The notes: generated by a model not told the origin, from the sequence alone. DNA of 64,000 nucleotides from Ophioderma brevispina (GCA_023653785.1 JAMKCH010002882.1:62001-126000), one strand, 5' to 3'. Shown: positions 47,420 through 60,267, counted from the stretch's first letter. A program made the numbers and translations.

Positions 47420-48060
47420 TTCCCATTAGTCCTCCTTGGACAAATGTTGAACTTGATATTGACCTAACTTTATGTCAATATAAGAAGGGTTTAACTGATG
47501 ATCTTATTTTTCAAGCTAAATTTAATGATCTTAGACATAAATATCATCAGCATCGAGCCATTTATATAGATGGTCCAGGTTTTGGAAAGGGCTGCTGCAG
47601 CAGCTTTAAGTCGGCGTGCTCAACGTCAGATTAAGTTACCTGATAATGCTTCTTTTTTCACTGCCAAATTGCAGGCACTTAAGTTGGCCTTAGAAATTTC
47701 AAATGAGAGTCATCTCATTATATTTACTGATTCACTATCTAGTCTTATGACTTTGAAAGGCAAAGAGTGTCGTCATCCCTATATTGCTGAGCTGTTAGAA
47801 GTATTCTTCAATTTGTCTCAATTGAATAAATCCGATGTTTGAGCTTGGATTCCGAGTCACATGGTATTCAAGGTAATGAAAAGGTTGATGTATTGGCGAT
47901 TATGAATATAATAAACATTGAGATCCCTTTTACAGATTTTAAGGCTTCTGTTAAAGCGAAATGCCAGGCTAATATAATTTACGCTTCAGCACATTATAAA
48001 TACATTTTTGTTTCAAATGAATGTCTTTCAGTCAGAAAAATGACACTATATTATTGATAA
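47420..48060 (+). pseudogene. RNase H domain fragment of a Jockey/I-like LINE
   Basis: Broken frames read AIYIDGPGFGKG (a TDGSK-type start with T and S altered), AAAAALSRRAQRQIKLPDNA, FFTAKLQALKLALEIS (the E of TAELQAI changed to K), LIIFTDSLSSLMTL and AWIPSH. These are the catalytic segments of the RNase HI domain at the ORF2 end of several LINE clades. Frameshifts near 47575 and 47845 and an in-frame stop after KSDV interrupt it. It is inserted in DNA that resembles the post-array part of D2 (about 62815-62870). No RT is attached, so only a fragment was retained. Confidence 0.82.
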
Positions 48061-48360
48061 CAAAGTAAAACGTTTATAATATCTTCCACATGTTTGCAGC
48101 CATTTTGATCGGCCCACGAGAAAAATAGAAATCATGATGCTGTATAGTACATATTGTGTCTTGAAATAAGTAGCCAGTGAATGACATAACCAACCTTTTT
48201 CAGCTATATTCTGTTGAAGAATCCGCCCCTGTTTTTAATCGATTGTTACTGCTTTTCTACTGGACACACTATATAATCCGATTTTGTGACCAGGAGTACC
48301 CTAGACATTCCTTAGACACCTGTTTTTATCTATTGACTTCTCAAGTCATACAACGTCACC

Positions 48361-48560
48361 ACTAATAATAATAATAATAATAATAATAATTAATAATATT
48401 TATTTGAATTACTTGCAAAATACATAACAGAAAATAAATATAGTACATTCAAAAATTGACAATGCAAAAGCAAGTAATTCTGGATAAGAGAATGGGTTGC
48501 AAAAACCCGAATCACAAAAGTGCTCTCATATCCAATGACGAGCAACGTCACCAATGGCGA
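48361..48560 (-). mobile_element. Probable LINE 3' tail, minus strand, (TTA)n end
   Basis: The (TAA)n run at 48362-48391 is, on the minus strand, the terminal (TTA)n of a sequence with an AAATAAATATTATTAATTA end, which resembles a LINE 3' tail. The upstream coding part is not clearly recognised. Confidence 0.4.
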
Positions 48561-48736
48561 CCTACATGGGCAACATGTATTAGTTAATTTCTGTATAAGA
48601 CAATCTATATTGCAGTAGATATTTTTCTTTCAGCCGCAAACATCTTTTTAAAACGGGGGGGATACTTAAATTAAAAATTACCTGTTTATACGGGACTTTA
48701 ATAGTTATTCAAAAATAGGTGGAAAATTTCTTGGGA

Positions 48737-49159
48737 TCATTTGCTAATGATAAATGCATGCTTTTTCAACCAACCTTTGGAGCTTAGGCATTTCAGATTT
48801 GATTGACGAAGGGACGAGATTGTTATAAGCACGATGTAAAATTGGTCATACTTACATGACTCCATAGTTATTTTCTTAGAGGTGAGCCAGTCCCCTCGGT
48901 GTACAGTGTGTCTCCAAAAAAAATTGTTGATGTGATTATCAGAACCTTGCGCCCTCTTGGAATCACTCAACGTGGAATTTTTGGTTTGCCAGCCAATGTA
49001 AGCATATTCAGTTACCTTCTTTTTCCTGCAAAAATTAAAAACTTCAGGTGAACACCCATATGCAATATCGGCAATTATGCAGCTCATGTTTTTCAAAGCT
49101 GCCAATGGGATTTGCACAGTTAAGGAGTGAGGAGAAAACTTGGGCTGACCAACAGCCAT
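48737..49159 (-). CDS. Uncharacterised 140-codon frame within inverted repeat arm
   Basis: The frame includes MSCIIADIAYGCSPEVFNFC and VTEYAYIGWQTKNSTLSDSK and ends HAFIISK-stop. Its upstream two thirds lie in the left arm of the inverted duplication, and the right arm (49868-50115) carries a more decayed copy. A neighbouring frame (49044-49268) reads WLESYGCWSAQVFSSLLNC and could be the same protein before a frameshift. Similarity between the arms suggests an old repeated coding sequence of an unidentified mobile element. I do not recognise the family. Confidence 0.3.
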   Translation of the reverse strand: MAVGQPKFSPHSLTVQIPLAALKNMSCIIADIAYGCSPEVFNFCRKKKVTEYAYIGWQTKNSTLSDSKRAQGSDNHINNFFWRHTVHRGDWLTSKKITMESCKYDQFYIVLITISSLRQSNLKCLSSKGWLKKHAFIISK

Positions 49160-50120
49160 AGCTCTCTAACCATAAATCGTGATACTTCATAAACAACATA
49201 CACAGTGGCACTTGCGACCGATAAACTATTTGGTATTCTTTCAGCAAAATGTAAACATTGATTGACAATCGTACGACCCTATTTCAAATTTATTGGTGTT
49301 TGTGAAATTGTTCCTTTGGGCTTTTTGAACGACTTCATCACCAGAATAAAATCTTTTGTCAAATTCATCTAAACTAGCTTTAAATTTTTAGACATTTTTC
49401 AAAGAAACCAGTGAAAAGTGGCCATTTGGATTTGAGGTAATGACCGCAAGCCCACGTACGAGCCTACCTACTGACCTTTCAATGACCCGCTAACTTCCTC
49501 TTAGCTACAGTTTCCCCATAGTGAAGTGATCGCTAGTTAGGACGCCCTTTCCAAGATGAACCAGCAACTACAACTTTGGGGAAAGCCAGACATGTGCTAC
49601 TAGGGAGTTCTTACCAACTGGCTTACAACACCCAAAAAAAACATGATGGATATTCTGGAGGGGTAGATGAAGTGGTATAAGTTTCGTTTAAGTGAAATTT
49701 CAGGATCATAAAGTTCATAAGGCTTAATTAACAAGAATGCATTCATTTTTGGTAACAAAAAACATTCTGGATTGGTTGGCCTGGTCATAAGGAGTAATAA
49801 AATGCATACTGTAATTGATGGCTCTCCAAAAGATTAGATACTATTTATTGTTAGAGACCTATAGGTAAAATGCACAGCCCAAGTTTTCTCCTCCACTCCT
49901 TAACTGTGTAAATCCCATTGGCAGAAGTTGAAATGGCATGATCTTACAGAACTGGCGATATTTGCATAAGTAAGTGTTCATGGAAATTGTTTTTGCAGGA
50001 AAAGAGAAAAGAACTGACTAGTCTAACTGCTGGCGAACACAATTTCCCGGTTGAGTTGTCCCAAAGAAGGCACAATATCTAAATTCACAGCACATTTTTT
50101 TAGACACATGTATTCCTTGA
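48880..50120. repeat. Inverted duplication, arms about 250-300 bp
   Basis: The left arm (about 48895-49190) and right arm (about 49830-50115) are reverse complements at moderate divergence. Paired phrases are AGTTAAGGAGTGAGGAGAAA (49120) with TTTCTCCTCCACTCCTTAAC (49887), CCAATGGGATTTGCACAG with CTGTGTAAATCCCATTGG, and the TTTCCTGCAAAAA phrase with TTTTTGCAGGAAA. The spacer of about 650 bp is unremarkable; the 62-codon frame at 49600-49788 in it is not supported. This could be a fold-back element or two head-to-head copies of one repeat. Confidence 0.75.
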
Positions 50121-50344
50121 TGATTTGCGCTTTTTTTGTGAAACATGTTTTACTCGACTGCATTGATTATGCGCTTAAACGTAGACATTTTAGTAGCGTC
50201 CCGATTTGAAAACATTAATTTCAAGTATTAAGGTAGGCCTCTTCCTGAAAAAGGCGATCTGTTTAAATATTTTTGACTTTTTAAAAATGTGGTGACCTTA
50301 CTAAGGTTTTTATAAAGGTTTTAAATTGTTAAAGGTTTGATGTA

Positions 50345-51840
50345 CCTTAATCGACACGATATGACACAAATTGTGTGAGGTTGTCGTTACATCACTCCAC
50401 TCCACTGTGTAGGTAATGAGTTATAGGTGAAAAATACACACATTTTCCCCTATTTGTCACTGGCTATGGTCCCCTCACCCCACCCCGAACGGCGAAGGAT
50501 GAGGGTCTATTGGTTCGTGAACCACTGCCAATGAAATAGTGTTTTTTCTATTTTTCCTCCTCCGATATTTTCAATCACCGCATTGGTTATTTTATTACAG
50601 GACCCTACTTGGGAAACAGCACTTCTACTAGGAATCGCCAATGTTTGGCATGATTACTTCATCAATATTATGAGTTGCAATAACAGTGCATGACTATTGG
50701 AAAAGCAACTCAAGTTCAAAATCACTCTTGCAATCTAATTTTCCTTTGCCCGCATAACATCAGTAAGTACGGGAACCGGAATCTTTCAACATCATTCTGA
50801 ATTCGCATCTGTAAAATGTCAATCTTTCAACGTGGCCAACACTTAAAGCCAATAATCGTTAAATTATTTCGTCACGGGAATGCGATAAAACCTTCAAGTT
50901 AACAGAGGATGGTGTAGAAAGATGCATAATTATCATGGAGTGTATTAATTAAAGGCTACCTGTTTCCAATGTGGCGTAATTACCTTCGGACGAATGATCT
51001 TTGAACGTATGACCTCACGTCCTGTTTTGAATGGATAAACACGTTTGATCTACAATGTCCAAACGTTTCCGTTTAAATGTTTCATGACGAAACGGAACCA
51101 GCTCTTTGATTATTTTGTTTACCCATATCAACTGCTACAAAAAAAAAGGATTGGTAATTTTATACAATGTGTATACCTGATCTATTATTGATATATTGCT
51201 GATAAGTATTAACTGATTACAGTAAATGTTTAAGGCAACAGTAAAAAGAAATTTAGATACTAAATTCCTTATGTTACGAAAAACATCACTTTCTATTTTT
51301 ACGATATGCTACGTATGGGGCGAAATGTTGTCAACATCTAATTCTTGTCTTCCAAAAGGGTTCAGAATCAGAACATTGACAACAATATTTAACTAAATAA
51401 AAAAAATCAATTTTCTGCAAGGTTCAAAAATTAAAACAAAAATTTGTGCCCCCCTCTCTAGAAGTGAAAATGTGTGTTTTGTATCATTTGTTATAACGAG
51501 ATTAATGCATATTTAGTATGTAATGTGCATGATTAAGATGACTCTTCAAGATATGGATAACGATCTTCGCAACCAAGGATTTTTCCTTTAGCCTATAACC
51601 TCACGTCCTTTTCTGAGTAGATGAACACATTGATATCAATGTCCCAAGCATCCCTGTTAAAGATCAAATGTTTCACACAAAACCAAGTTACATACACCAT
51701 AACATGTTGATTAAAATGAACCATCACGTTGATTCAAACTTAGTAAAAAAATTATATTCTGGCGACTTTAACATATAATTCGCAATGTTTCAAATTTATG
51801 ATCGATTATAAATCGAAAACGTGCAAACCTCTGCTAATCT
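50345..51840 (+). repeat. Segmental duplication block A tail, copy 3
   Basis: Collinear with 8430-9720 and 25440-26860. It starts near the GACACGATATGACACAAATTG phrase, which also occurs at about 12609 at the upstream end of the Penelope-like insertion. It includes a decayed copy of the 8437-8560 MITE and the empty target site for the 26461-26722 insertion. Confidence 0.85.
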
Positions 51841-52488
51841 CACTGCTCCTAATAGACCACTCGCAAAACATTTCAAAACGGACAAAACAATGGGTATTTC
51901 TGCAAAGTTCAATACGTTAATTTCCAGGCTCTTCCCTATTAAAACTCAATTGATCCCAAACAGATGTGTATCCTATCATTCAGCGCAGTGAAGCCAACAG
52001 GGAAATGCAAGAGGTGTATAATTGTAACATTGGAGTTTATTCACATACTAACCTTGTATCCAGATATGGCTAATTGCCTTCGAAAACGAAATGATAGTTT
52101 GAACCATTAACCTCACACCCTCACGATGAACGATTTAATACAATAAACCCCAACCTTAATTTTATGAATCAGTTTTCATAACAGAAAAATTGCTATACTA
52201 AAAATTTTATAAAATTTCACTGGCACAACATATAAAAGGAAAGTTTAACATAATAAGATTTAATCAACTGAATTTTTTTATATATATAGGTATATAACTA
52301 CTTCACTTCTTATATATGATATGAACTTATGATTACAGAAATTAATTTGGGTAACATGTCATCGTGTTTGAGTTGTAATTCGAAACAAGCAATTTCGGAC
52401 TACTTCCATTTTCAGAATCCGAGCAATTACGCATTCACGAATCTGACAAAAGCATTAAATATTTCTACTATTAAGATACCTTTTGCTT

Positions 52489-53250
52489 CTACTTTTCTTG
52501 CGTATAGGCAGCAGCTAATGTGTTTTTGTAAACGTTGGATCCAACCACTGTTGATTGGTTGGGGTTTGAGATATCTGTAACCACCCCACCGGCGGACGAA
52601 AGGTAGGGCACTCTTTTGAGAATGTGAATCCGCAGTCTGTGATGGAGAAACACATTGGCCGGCTGGCGATGGCCCGCCCAGCCCAATTGGTGCATATTGC
52701 TATTGGAGCGACCGACTCCTGCGCGATTCCGGTTTAAGGTGACCCATTCCTTGCGTGGAGATGTGCTTGCCAGGTGGTAATTTTCTGTCTTAGGTGTAAT
52801 ATAAGAGTTGTCTGGTCTTGGATGTCTATCCAGGTCAGTATTCCATGCTGTAAATGTTGAATGGGGAAGTGGAGAGTTTAGCAGCGTTCGGCAAGAAAGG
52901 TCGGCGAGAGCGCAGGCTCTGTCTACCGAGTTGGTGTGATTCTTCTTTGACATGTTATTCAGCATGGGTCTTGTTTGTCCAGCGGGCCTTAGTCACTAGT
53001 TTGTGTGATTATGTGCTCCCCCGAACGTGCTGCAGTGCAATGGCCTGAAATCACAGCAGAATTCAGATGGAGTGTGGCGGAGGCAGCCAGTTATTGTTCT
53101 CAAGGTCTCGTTGAGTACCCTGTGTCCATCTTCTTTTGTGTGAGAGCTTTGCAACCTGCTGGGTCGGGCATATTGCACCATGCTGTAGACCAGAGCCAGG
53201 AAGGTGGTTGCGTAGGGTCGTTGGGCGGCAAACCGATGAAGATCCAACAA
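52489..53250 (-). pseudogene. C-terminal part of the minus-strand LINE ORF2
   Basis: The segment 53250-52996 reads ALVYSMVQYARPSRLQSSHT and LNETLRTITGCLRHTPSEF, the conserved post-RT region (relatives have EYCAPVW..S.HT and LR.ITGCLR.TP). The 158-codon segment 52965-52489 begins NNMSKKNHTNSVDRACALAD and contains HQLGWAGHRQPANVFLHHR, equivalent to the ORF2 C-terminus. The last about 30 codons of that frame run into flanking sequence. A frame change separates the two parts. Confidence 0.75.
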
Positions 53251-53439
53251 GTCTGCACAGGAGGTTATTCCTCGAATATACCTTGGCGCATACGGACTCG
53301 AGGTGCTGCTTGGTAAGTTAAGCTGCCGGTCAGCTTCACTCCCAAGTAGGTGGTGTAGGATTGTATTGGCAGAGGAGGCGCTCCATTGGGTTGATGTGAA
53401 GCTGGCGATGAGCCTCCTTGGTGTTGAGGTGGAAGGCAG

Positions 53440-54050
53440 TAGCAGTAGTCTTATTGGCTTAGCTCAGCTTCAGTCTCCAGGTCTTGAGATATGCTGCAGT
53501 AGGGCCATGTCTGTAATAAGTGTGCTGTCTACTTCTGTCCAATTGCTGTCCGAGTGGAGGAGGCAAGATCGTCGGCGTAAACCATCTTGTTCTAGATGTT
53601 GTTTGAGGTCTCTCGCTGATATACAAGTTGAACAGCATAGGAGCCAATACAAATCCTTGTGGTACACCGTCCTCTACGAACCAGACGACTACTCTGCCAT
53701 CACTGGTCCTTGAGAATAAAGCTACGGTTGTGGCAGCATGTTACATATGATTGTACAAGGTGACGATTCCCTGGAAGGTCCTGAGAAGCTTAGTGTCAGG
53801 CCCTGGTGTCCACTTTGTCGTATGCTGCATTAAAGGTCCACCAAGATGATCCCTGCCTTACGGCGCTTTTCAAGCTTTCCTTCCTCAATATCATTTGTGA
53901 GTTTTACAATCTGGTGGACCGTGCTCCGGCCAACGGCGAAATCCTGCTTGTTCGTCATGCAGTGGGGTTTGACGCGGTCTCCAGCCGAGCCGGGATCATC
54001 CTCTCAAGGAGTTTGAAGGAGACACAACGTATTGATAATTGGGCGTAGTT
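53440..54050 (-). pseudogene. Reverse transcriptase of minus-strand LINE, frameshifted
   Basis: The RT motifs listed for the element are preserved in order. Motif A is represented by KAGIILVDL followed by a stop (normally VDLTAAYD); motif B reads GVPQGFVLAPMLFNLYIS; motif C reads VYADDLALLHSDSN after a frame change near 53585. Each pair of motifs is in a different frame, so it is a pseudogene. The style of these motifs is that of Jockey/I-superfamily elements. Confidence 0.82.
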
Positions 54051-54904
54051 CTTACCAGATAAACTCCTTCATAGTTTGTAACCATAAGTTTGTTATAACC
54101 GAAAAGTATGCTATTTTCTGTTTGCTTGGGCAGTTTATCCCCAGAAATGTCAAAACATCAGGCTTAAATAACTTATCGTTTAACGAGAAAAGGTAGTACT
54201 GTTTGATCGTCGATTTAATTAGCTTTAAATCGCTGGGGTTCATGATCACCATGCATGCGCTTTAGTCAAGCACTATCAATCCTTTTATATTTAATGAGTT
54301 TACTGTAATATGCAGGGGTTTCAATTAAGACAGAACGTATTTCTGACTTCTTCACCATATGCTGACAACCCTCTAATCATTTTATGACGTGCTCATGACA
54401 CCACGACTAACAGAGAGAGAGAGAGAGAGTTACCCTAATGGCACCTCAAATAATAGCACCTCAAATTTCAATGCTGATATCGGGTTTTTACTAAGAACAA
54501 AAATGTATGCATATGTAATAGGAATTAAAATGATATAATTCTGTATCGAAATTACAATGCTCAGGAACTTACAGAATGGGGGAATTTCACACCCTTGACA
54601 AATCCCCAAGATTCCCTCCTTACCTTCGGTAATTTATTTACTCAATTCAAGTCAGATTGGAATCATCAGTCATGTAATTAAACAACATGAATAGCGCGTG
54701 TTCGAACATAATTCATTATAAATGCACGTGGTGACTTTCTGAAAGTATATATTTCTATCTCCGTTTAGTTTACAAGCTTATCGTTTGTACTGTTAAACGC
54801 TTAATCACTACCATAAATAATATCACCATCAAACCTGAAGCCATTTGCAAACAATTGATAATTAATGTTAAAAGTTATTCAAATAACGTTTTTGCTCAGA
54901 TTTG

Positions 54905-55275
54905 GGTCGCTTCTTAACCCGGTGTAATATATACAGTGTAGTGTGACTGAGTGTCCTAACGCTCAATCTGGTCTATTGTGTCTACCAGTGAGTGCTGCTG
55001 TATGTTCATTTGTTTCAGCACTGTGCCCAAATGGCCTCGTCTACAGGGTCACATATAATATATCACACTGGACGTAGATGGTAATGACATGAATGAATTG
55101 ACTAAATGCAGCTAACACTTCTATTTTCATTCATTAATCTTGTCATTTTATCATTTAAGACTTGTCCGTACCCTTTAAGGGTGCTTGTTCCGATCGTCTT
55201 TGGGAACCCTGATTTAACGGAAGTAGTATCACTTTTGATATCAAATGAAAGGTTGTATTTTTCTCATTTTCGTCC
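54905..55275. other. Linker with remnant of the 3432-3785 family
   Basis: The phrase TTTAAGGGTGCTTGTTCCGA at about 55175, continuing to TTTTTCTCATTTTCGTCCTG (about 55257), is the reverse-strand counterpart of about 3690-3785 and ends without the other terminus. Around 54930-55070 two ATATATAC/GTGTGAC-type segments face each other, possibly another small MITE. No gene. Confidence 0.5.
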
Positions 55276-56914
55276 TGAGATTTCATTCTTCAAATCCATT
55301 TCTTTCCCAAGACGGAGAGAAAATTTTGCCGTTTTAATGGTAAGCCATAAAAACCATCGATATTGGCACAGTAATGAGAAAGGCCTTTGCAATGTGTATT
55401 ATCGCTTCTACCAGCAAGTTTGTTTCCCACGATACTTGATAGTGAGTGTAGGCAAAGTACCAGGCTCTCATATCACGTAGAGAACACGACATTAATCGGA
55501 ATAAGAATCTTTCAATGATGTTTCACAGACTGTCAAATCATATCATAATAAAAATTAGGCAAAAGCTAAACAAAAACAAAATAAACCAATAACAAAACAA
55601 ACAAGCAAACAAAACAAAAATGAAAAACAAAACTAGTACATAAACAAACGAAAACCATTAGAAACGTGTTAAATAATCGATGAATTTTGGAATCAAAGGA
55701 AGTTTTTAGGGAAGTGTATCGGATTTTATATTTAAAAATCGTAATTGTTGAAGATCAAATATAATAATTATGATTATGTTTCTTTTAATCTGATGCACTC
55801 AAAAATGAAGGAGAAATAAGGTTATTAGCCTCATATGTTGAGTAGAATCTTAGATAAGATGGAGTAAATCTTACTCATTGGTAGGGTAAGATTTACTCCA
55901 ATTTAACTAAGGTTTTACTCCGCATATGAAAGCAATCCCTTTATTTACACCTTATTATTTGTTTGCAGTGCAGCAATTCCATCGGCACCGTTCATTGGAT
56001 GTAAGTTATTAGCTACGAGCTTGAAACTCCTTTTTTATATAAAAAATACACTCAGTATAACTTTTGGAATAATGCAATCCATTGCCTCCTTTGCGGGCGG
56101 AATCTTATCCCCTTGTAGAATGTCTTTCATCATCTAACTTAGCTCGCGCCCGATAGTCGTCATGTATTTGAATGCTCAGTACGCATGTAAATGTTCCAGA
56201 GCGTATGTTTCATCACTCACCAACCCAGAGCCCGTTAGACTTGTCATCACAGATACAGGATAGAGACCACACCCAAATATACAGTGTCTTGTACCTTGTA
56301 AGGATCGTGCGACAGAAGAATTATATTTATCCCTTTTGCTAACCACGTCGCTATTTTGGAGCGGTACAAAAACCAACACGCTGTGTTTTTGAGGTAAAAG
56401 AGGACGTAACAATATTCTATTTACAATATTTTTATAGTCATCAATAGCATCCAAAACAGAATAAACGCATCATTTAGCACTACACACGTGGTGTAGTGAG
56501 TTACAAATTACACGGACAATTTTGATTTTGTTTTTAAACAACGTGGTCTTTATTCCTCTCGCGTTTGAATTTAGTCATGGACGGTAGGTTGTTTACAGAG
56601 ATTTTAAAACAACTTAAAACTAAAAGCTTTCATTTACTTGTTCATATTTAACGGTGCTTACGGATCGGATTTCTTCCATTACTCTCTCCTTGCTGGTCTG
56701 GAGAGAAACTAAAGGACATCGCCCGGATAAGGAAAAAAGGAAACTAACGACCCCTATATAGTTTTACATGACCAACGGATGCAGGTGGAAACATTCAAGT
56801 TATAAAGTACATGTTCAAAGTTTACTTTTTGCTGATTTAAAAAAAATACTTCTTTTTTTAATTTTGCCAAAAAAAAATCTCAATGGGTAATTTAAATTTG
56901 CCATATATGTAAGA

Positions 56915-57882
56915 AACCTCCCTCTAAAAACCAAATGCCGCTTTTGCAAGGGGTGTGTATTATATTAATTAGAAACATATGGGTGGAATTGTGGTTCTTT
57001 GGGAGAGACCTCATTTTTCGCATGTTTGTTTTATTGCATACAGACATACATAAATACATACATACATAACATACATACATACATACATACATCCTTACAA
57101 GAGCTACAGTGTGGAGTTTCACTGAAAAAAAACTCCTTAAAAAGCCACTTTTTAGATTTTTAAGATTTTTTTTTTTTTAAATTTTTTTTCAGATTTTCAT
57201 GTTTTTTAGAGTTTTTCTCACTTTCTTAGCCAAGAGGAGATTTGCCGCCGCAGGACTATACAGTTACTTAAAAAAAAACTAGAAAAATCCTCTTTTCTAC
57301 TCTTTTACGGAAAAACCTCAATACTAGATACAGTTTATGCCATTATGGAAATTAGTACATAGGAACTCTAGTAAAATTACTCCCACACTGAAGAAAAAAT
57401 ACAACCCACAATGTTAAAAATACTTCCCACCAAAGTCTCTTGATAACAAGGAAAAATTACTCCCACAATGTATCTCGAGGAAGTACATACAACAATACAT
57501 ACATTACATAACATACATAAATATATAACACCATACACGACATACATAGCTACACATACAGACAACATCCCACAGATACATACATACGTACATACATGCA
57601 TACATACATACATACAACATAACATGCATACATACATACACCACACGTACATCTATTCTAAGAAAGAAATAAAATTTGTTTCAAAACACACAACTTGGAA
57701 GAAGTACTCAAGAAGTTTGGTATCAGGTGTGTACATACACACATCATACATAGATGTATACATCCATCCCATCCATACATACAGTCAAAAATACACCCAC
57801 ATACATACCAACACACGCATACATACCTAATACATACATACAAGTTTTGATTTTTCTTGCCCGTAAAGCTGCGTTCGGTCTT
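56915..57882. mobile_element. Microsatellite-rich insertion
   Basis: D1 reads straight from CTCCCTCTCTC (43322) into ATAGAACCTCTAGG (43337). D2 has about 970 extra bp here. The insert contains (CATA)n tracts at about 57035-57092, 57485-57650 and 57725-57842, and A/T-rich runs. No TIR or coding sequence could be defined. Frames through the CATA tracts (57377-57652 minus, 57468-57830 plus) are artefacts of the repeat. Confidence 0.6.
57485..57650 (+). repeat. (CATA)n microsatellite
   Basis: Imperfect ATAC/CATA repeats dominate this interval, with similar shorter tracts before and after it. Confidence 0.9.
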
Positions 57883-59636
57883 CCAATAGAACCTCTAGGT
57901 TTGTTCCAGAAAATTTCGAAGTCCTCAAGCAGTTTAAATTGAGATTAGAAAATAAAGCGACCAAAATTCAACTCGTACTTAAAACAAAAACCCAGTGTAT
58001 GAACAAATTTTACAAAACTATTGGTCAAGTTTGTGAATGCTCTTTAAGGTATTCCGAATTCTCCTTCAAAATACAATTTTAATAAACTTTAGAATCTGAC
58101 TTCTCGAAGAGATCTTGGCTAAGGAGTGTAATACGATACAATAATACAGTCCGTGATTCTCTTACGACACCTATTCAGTTTCAATATATCCATTAACTAG
58201 CAGAATTCCCAATATTGTCAATATCCTGCTTGTCTTCGTCAAACGGACATACCACTCTGCACTTCTCCCTCACTCAGTTATCTTTCTTTCCTCTGTTCTT
58301 TCATTCTATTATTCTTTAGCACGGGTGATAACAAAGTGTGCAGTTGTCTGTCCATACCTCTCCCCCATGATCCTGTTGGCAGAGGTCGGCGTTATGTTAA
58401 CATTTGAAATTACTATTGAGGCCTGAAATTAAGGTCGATATTTCAGCAACATAAACATCAACATAGCCAACATAGTCACTATTGCATTCCAACTCGTCGT
58501 GCTCAGGCAAAATCCAAAGCCTCGTTGATCTTGTTGAGGAGTGCTTAAATGCAAGCGCAAACGCAATTTGTAGTATCATTCATGTTTAAATGAAAATGTT
58601 CTGCGCTGGAGTGAATCAACCCATCACGTACCATTTCAAGTGGGTTGATGAATAGTTTTTTGTATGTGTGTGTGTGTTAGTTTTTTTGTAAATAAGCTAG
58701 TGTGTCTATTTAGAGAAGAAACGGCTCACATGAAAAAGAGTGGTCATCCTCAAAAGTATGACAAGCTTGGAAAAACAACAACCTTGAATAAAAACTTTGT
58801 TTTTACGGTTTTGGAGAAAGAAATAATATCCTATAAGTCGTCTTCTAAAATTTAATACAAATCCTTTTAATGGTGTGAAATGTAATGATGATTAAGCATG
58901 CCCTTTCCATTCAATAGATTCCGAGACCTGTTACAGGGAAATCTCCATACACGGGTATAGACAATTTTCGCGCGAAAACAAACAAAGCACCGGTGTGAAT
59001 CGTCGATGCTTAAAGCAATGGATATTTTGGAGACATCAATCCCTTGGAAGTTTAGAAGATGCTGTGATTGCCAACTGGATCATGCAACGACATTTTCCAT
59101 TTTTTGACCGTTTTAATTTTGTTTTTTTTTTTTTTTTTCGTGGTTCCTAATCAACGATCACGCTTCTCAAAAATCGTCAGCCGTATGTTCACGTTGTGTT
59201 CTCACCGTTGATGCTTCAAACGAGAACCAAGTTTGTCAGCCGCATCATCAATTCAGTAACGCGTATAACATTCAGCTTGTTGAATGAAAGATAAACCCAT
59301 GTGAAGACAACAAGTAATGATTAACACATTCATCCACTTCTTTTGCCTGTAGTTTTATATGCGGATTGTGACCTTTAAGTTTCAAAGCTATATATATATA
59401 TAGAAGAGAGATTGGTTTCTTTTTTGACCAAACAGTTAACCCAACCGTTTCCTTCACACTTAGAGGATCCCTACTCATGTTGTGACATTGAAATGAGTTG
59501 GTCCTCACTACGTAATTTAGATATTCATGGTAAGCATAGCACAAAAAGAAGTTCAGTAGCAAATCATATAATTTTTCTTTTCCCGTAATAAGGTGATACA
59601 TTATTATTAAGGGAGATTACGACAACATCCACTTAA

Positions 59637-60267
59637 GGAAATATGTCAATGATTCTGAATATTTGGAAAATTTGGTCTGGATGGAAAGCTTAAGTAAGTA
59701 GATTACATATAAATCAAAATAAGTTGAAAATTGGTCCACATTGTTTGATATTTGCCCTTTTAATTTCCCGCCAATAGCTTACTCGAAACGATTCGACAAA
59801 TCCACCTCGCAGGCAAATGGTTACGTCAAGTGATGACCATCCATATTTACGTCTTTGTGACCATCATTTCGCAGTGGTTGCCACTTTCCTCTAAACTGCG
59901 ATCGATGTGTTTTATATCACATAGAATTAAAACCACAACGAAATGAAACAAAATTGTCATTCTGTAACTTTTTAAATTTTATTATTACTTTCTCATCCAT
60001 CAATATGGTACAGTGTCACAATAACAATTCGAGTCACAACGATTTTTGGCACACTGTTGACGTCACGAGGAATCAAATTGGGCGCTTTTGATTGGCAAAA
60101 AATCCGCCCGTTTTCTTCGTACGTCACAAAAAGCAAATTAAAATGCCTCTTATTTTGTTAATTTACATCAATTGTATTATTTTTTCTGGAATTCGTGCTG
60201 TATGTACATATATTTTATGAATGTAAAATTCAAACTGAGCTTGTACAAAAATCTGACATATTTCCCT
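59637..60267. mobile_element. 631-bp MITE flanked by TTAA (piggyBac-like or other TTAA type)
   Basis: TTAA at 59633-59636 and 60268-60271 flanks an insert whose ends are inverted: left GGAAATATGTCA, right (reverse complement) AGGGAAATATGTCA. The sister block D1 reads CCACTTAGCGTTA (about 45004) without the insert. A TTAA target and short GGRAATATGTCA-like TIRs suggest a piggyBac-type or Kolobok-type nonautonomous element. The 73-codon frame at 60195-60416 crosses the right end and is not a gene. Confidence 0.8.

Larger units (their letters stand above)
52489..54050 (-). mobile_element. Jockey/I-like LINE, 5'-truncated, minus strand
   Basis: GC-richer DNA between AT-rich B3 halves. Read on the minus strand: an RPIS.LCVSFKLLERM-type start (about 54040-53980), GRSTVHQIVKLTNDIEEGK and GIILVDL (about 53930-53820), a GVPQGF.LAPMLFNLYIS block (about 53660-53610), VYADDLA (YADD at 53579-53568), then the post-RT LNETLRTITGCLRHTPSEF block (about 53140-53080), and the final C-terminal segment to 52489. 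The whole RT gene is represented, but in many frames. The 5' endonuclease is absent. Confidence 0.85.
51840..54905 (+). repeat. Segmental duplication block B, copy 3
   Basis: Collinear with B1 and B2. A LINE at about 52489-54050 interrupts it. It carries a GAGAGA microsatellite (about 54412-54430) at the place where B2 has one, and ends near TTTTTGCTCAGATTTGGGTC, where B2 ends too. Confidence 0.85.

Noticed and set aside
53005..53713. Plus-strand frames of 103 and 136 codons
   Set aside because: Antisense to the minus-strand LINE, whose motifs (VYADDLA, TITGCLR) fix the coding strand.
57377..57830. Frames with repeated YVCMYVC or THTYIHT
   Set aside because: Translation of a (CATA)n microsatellite, low complexity on both strands.
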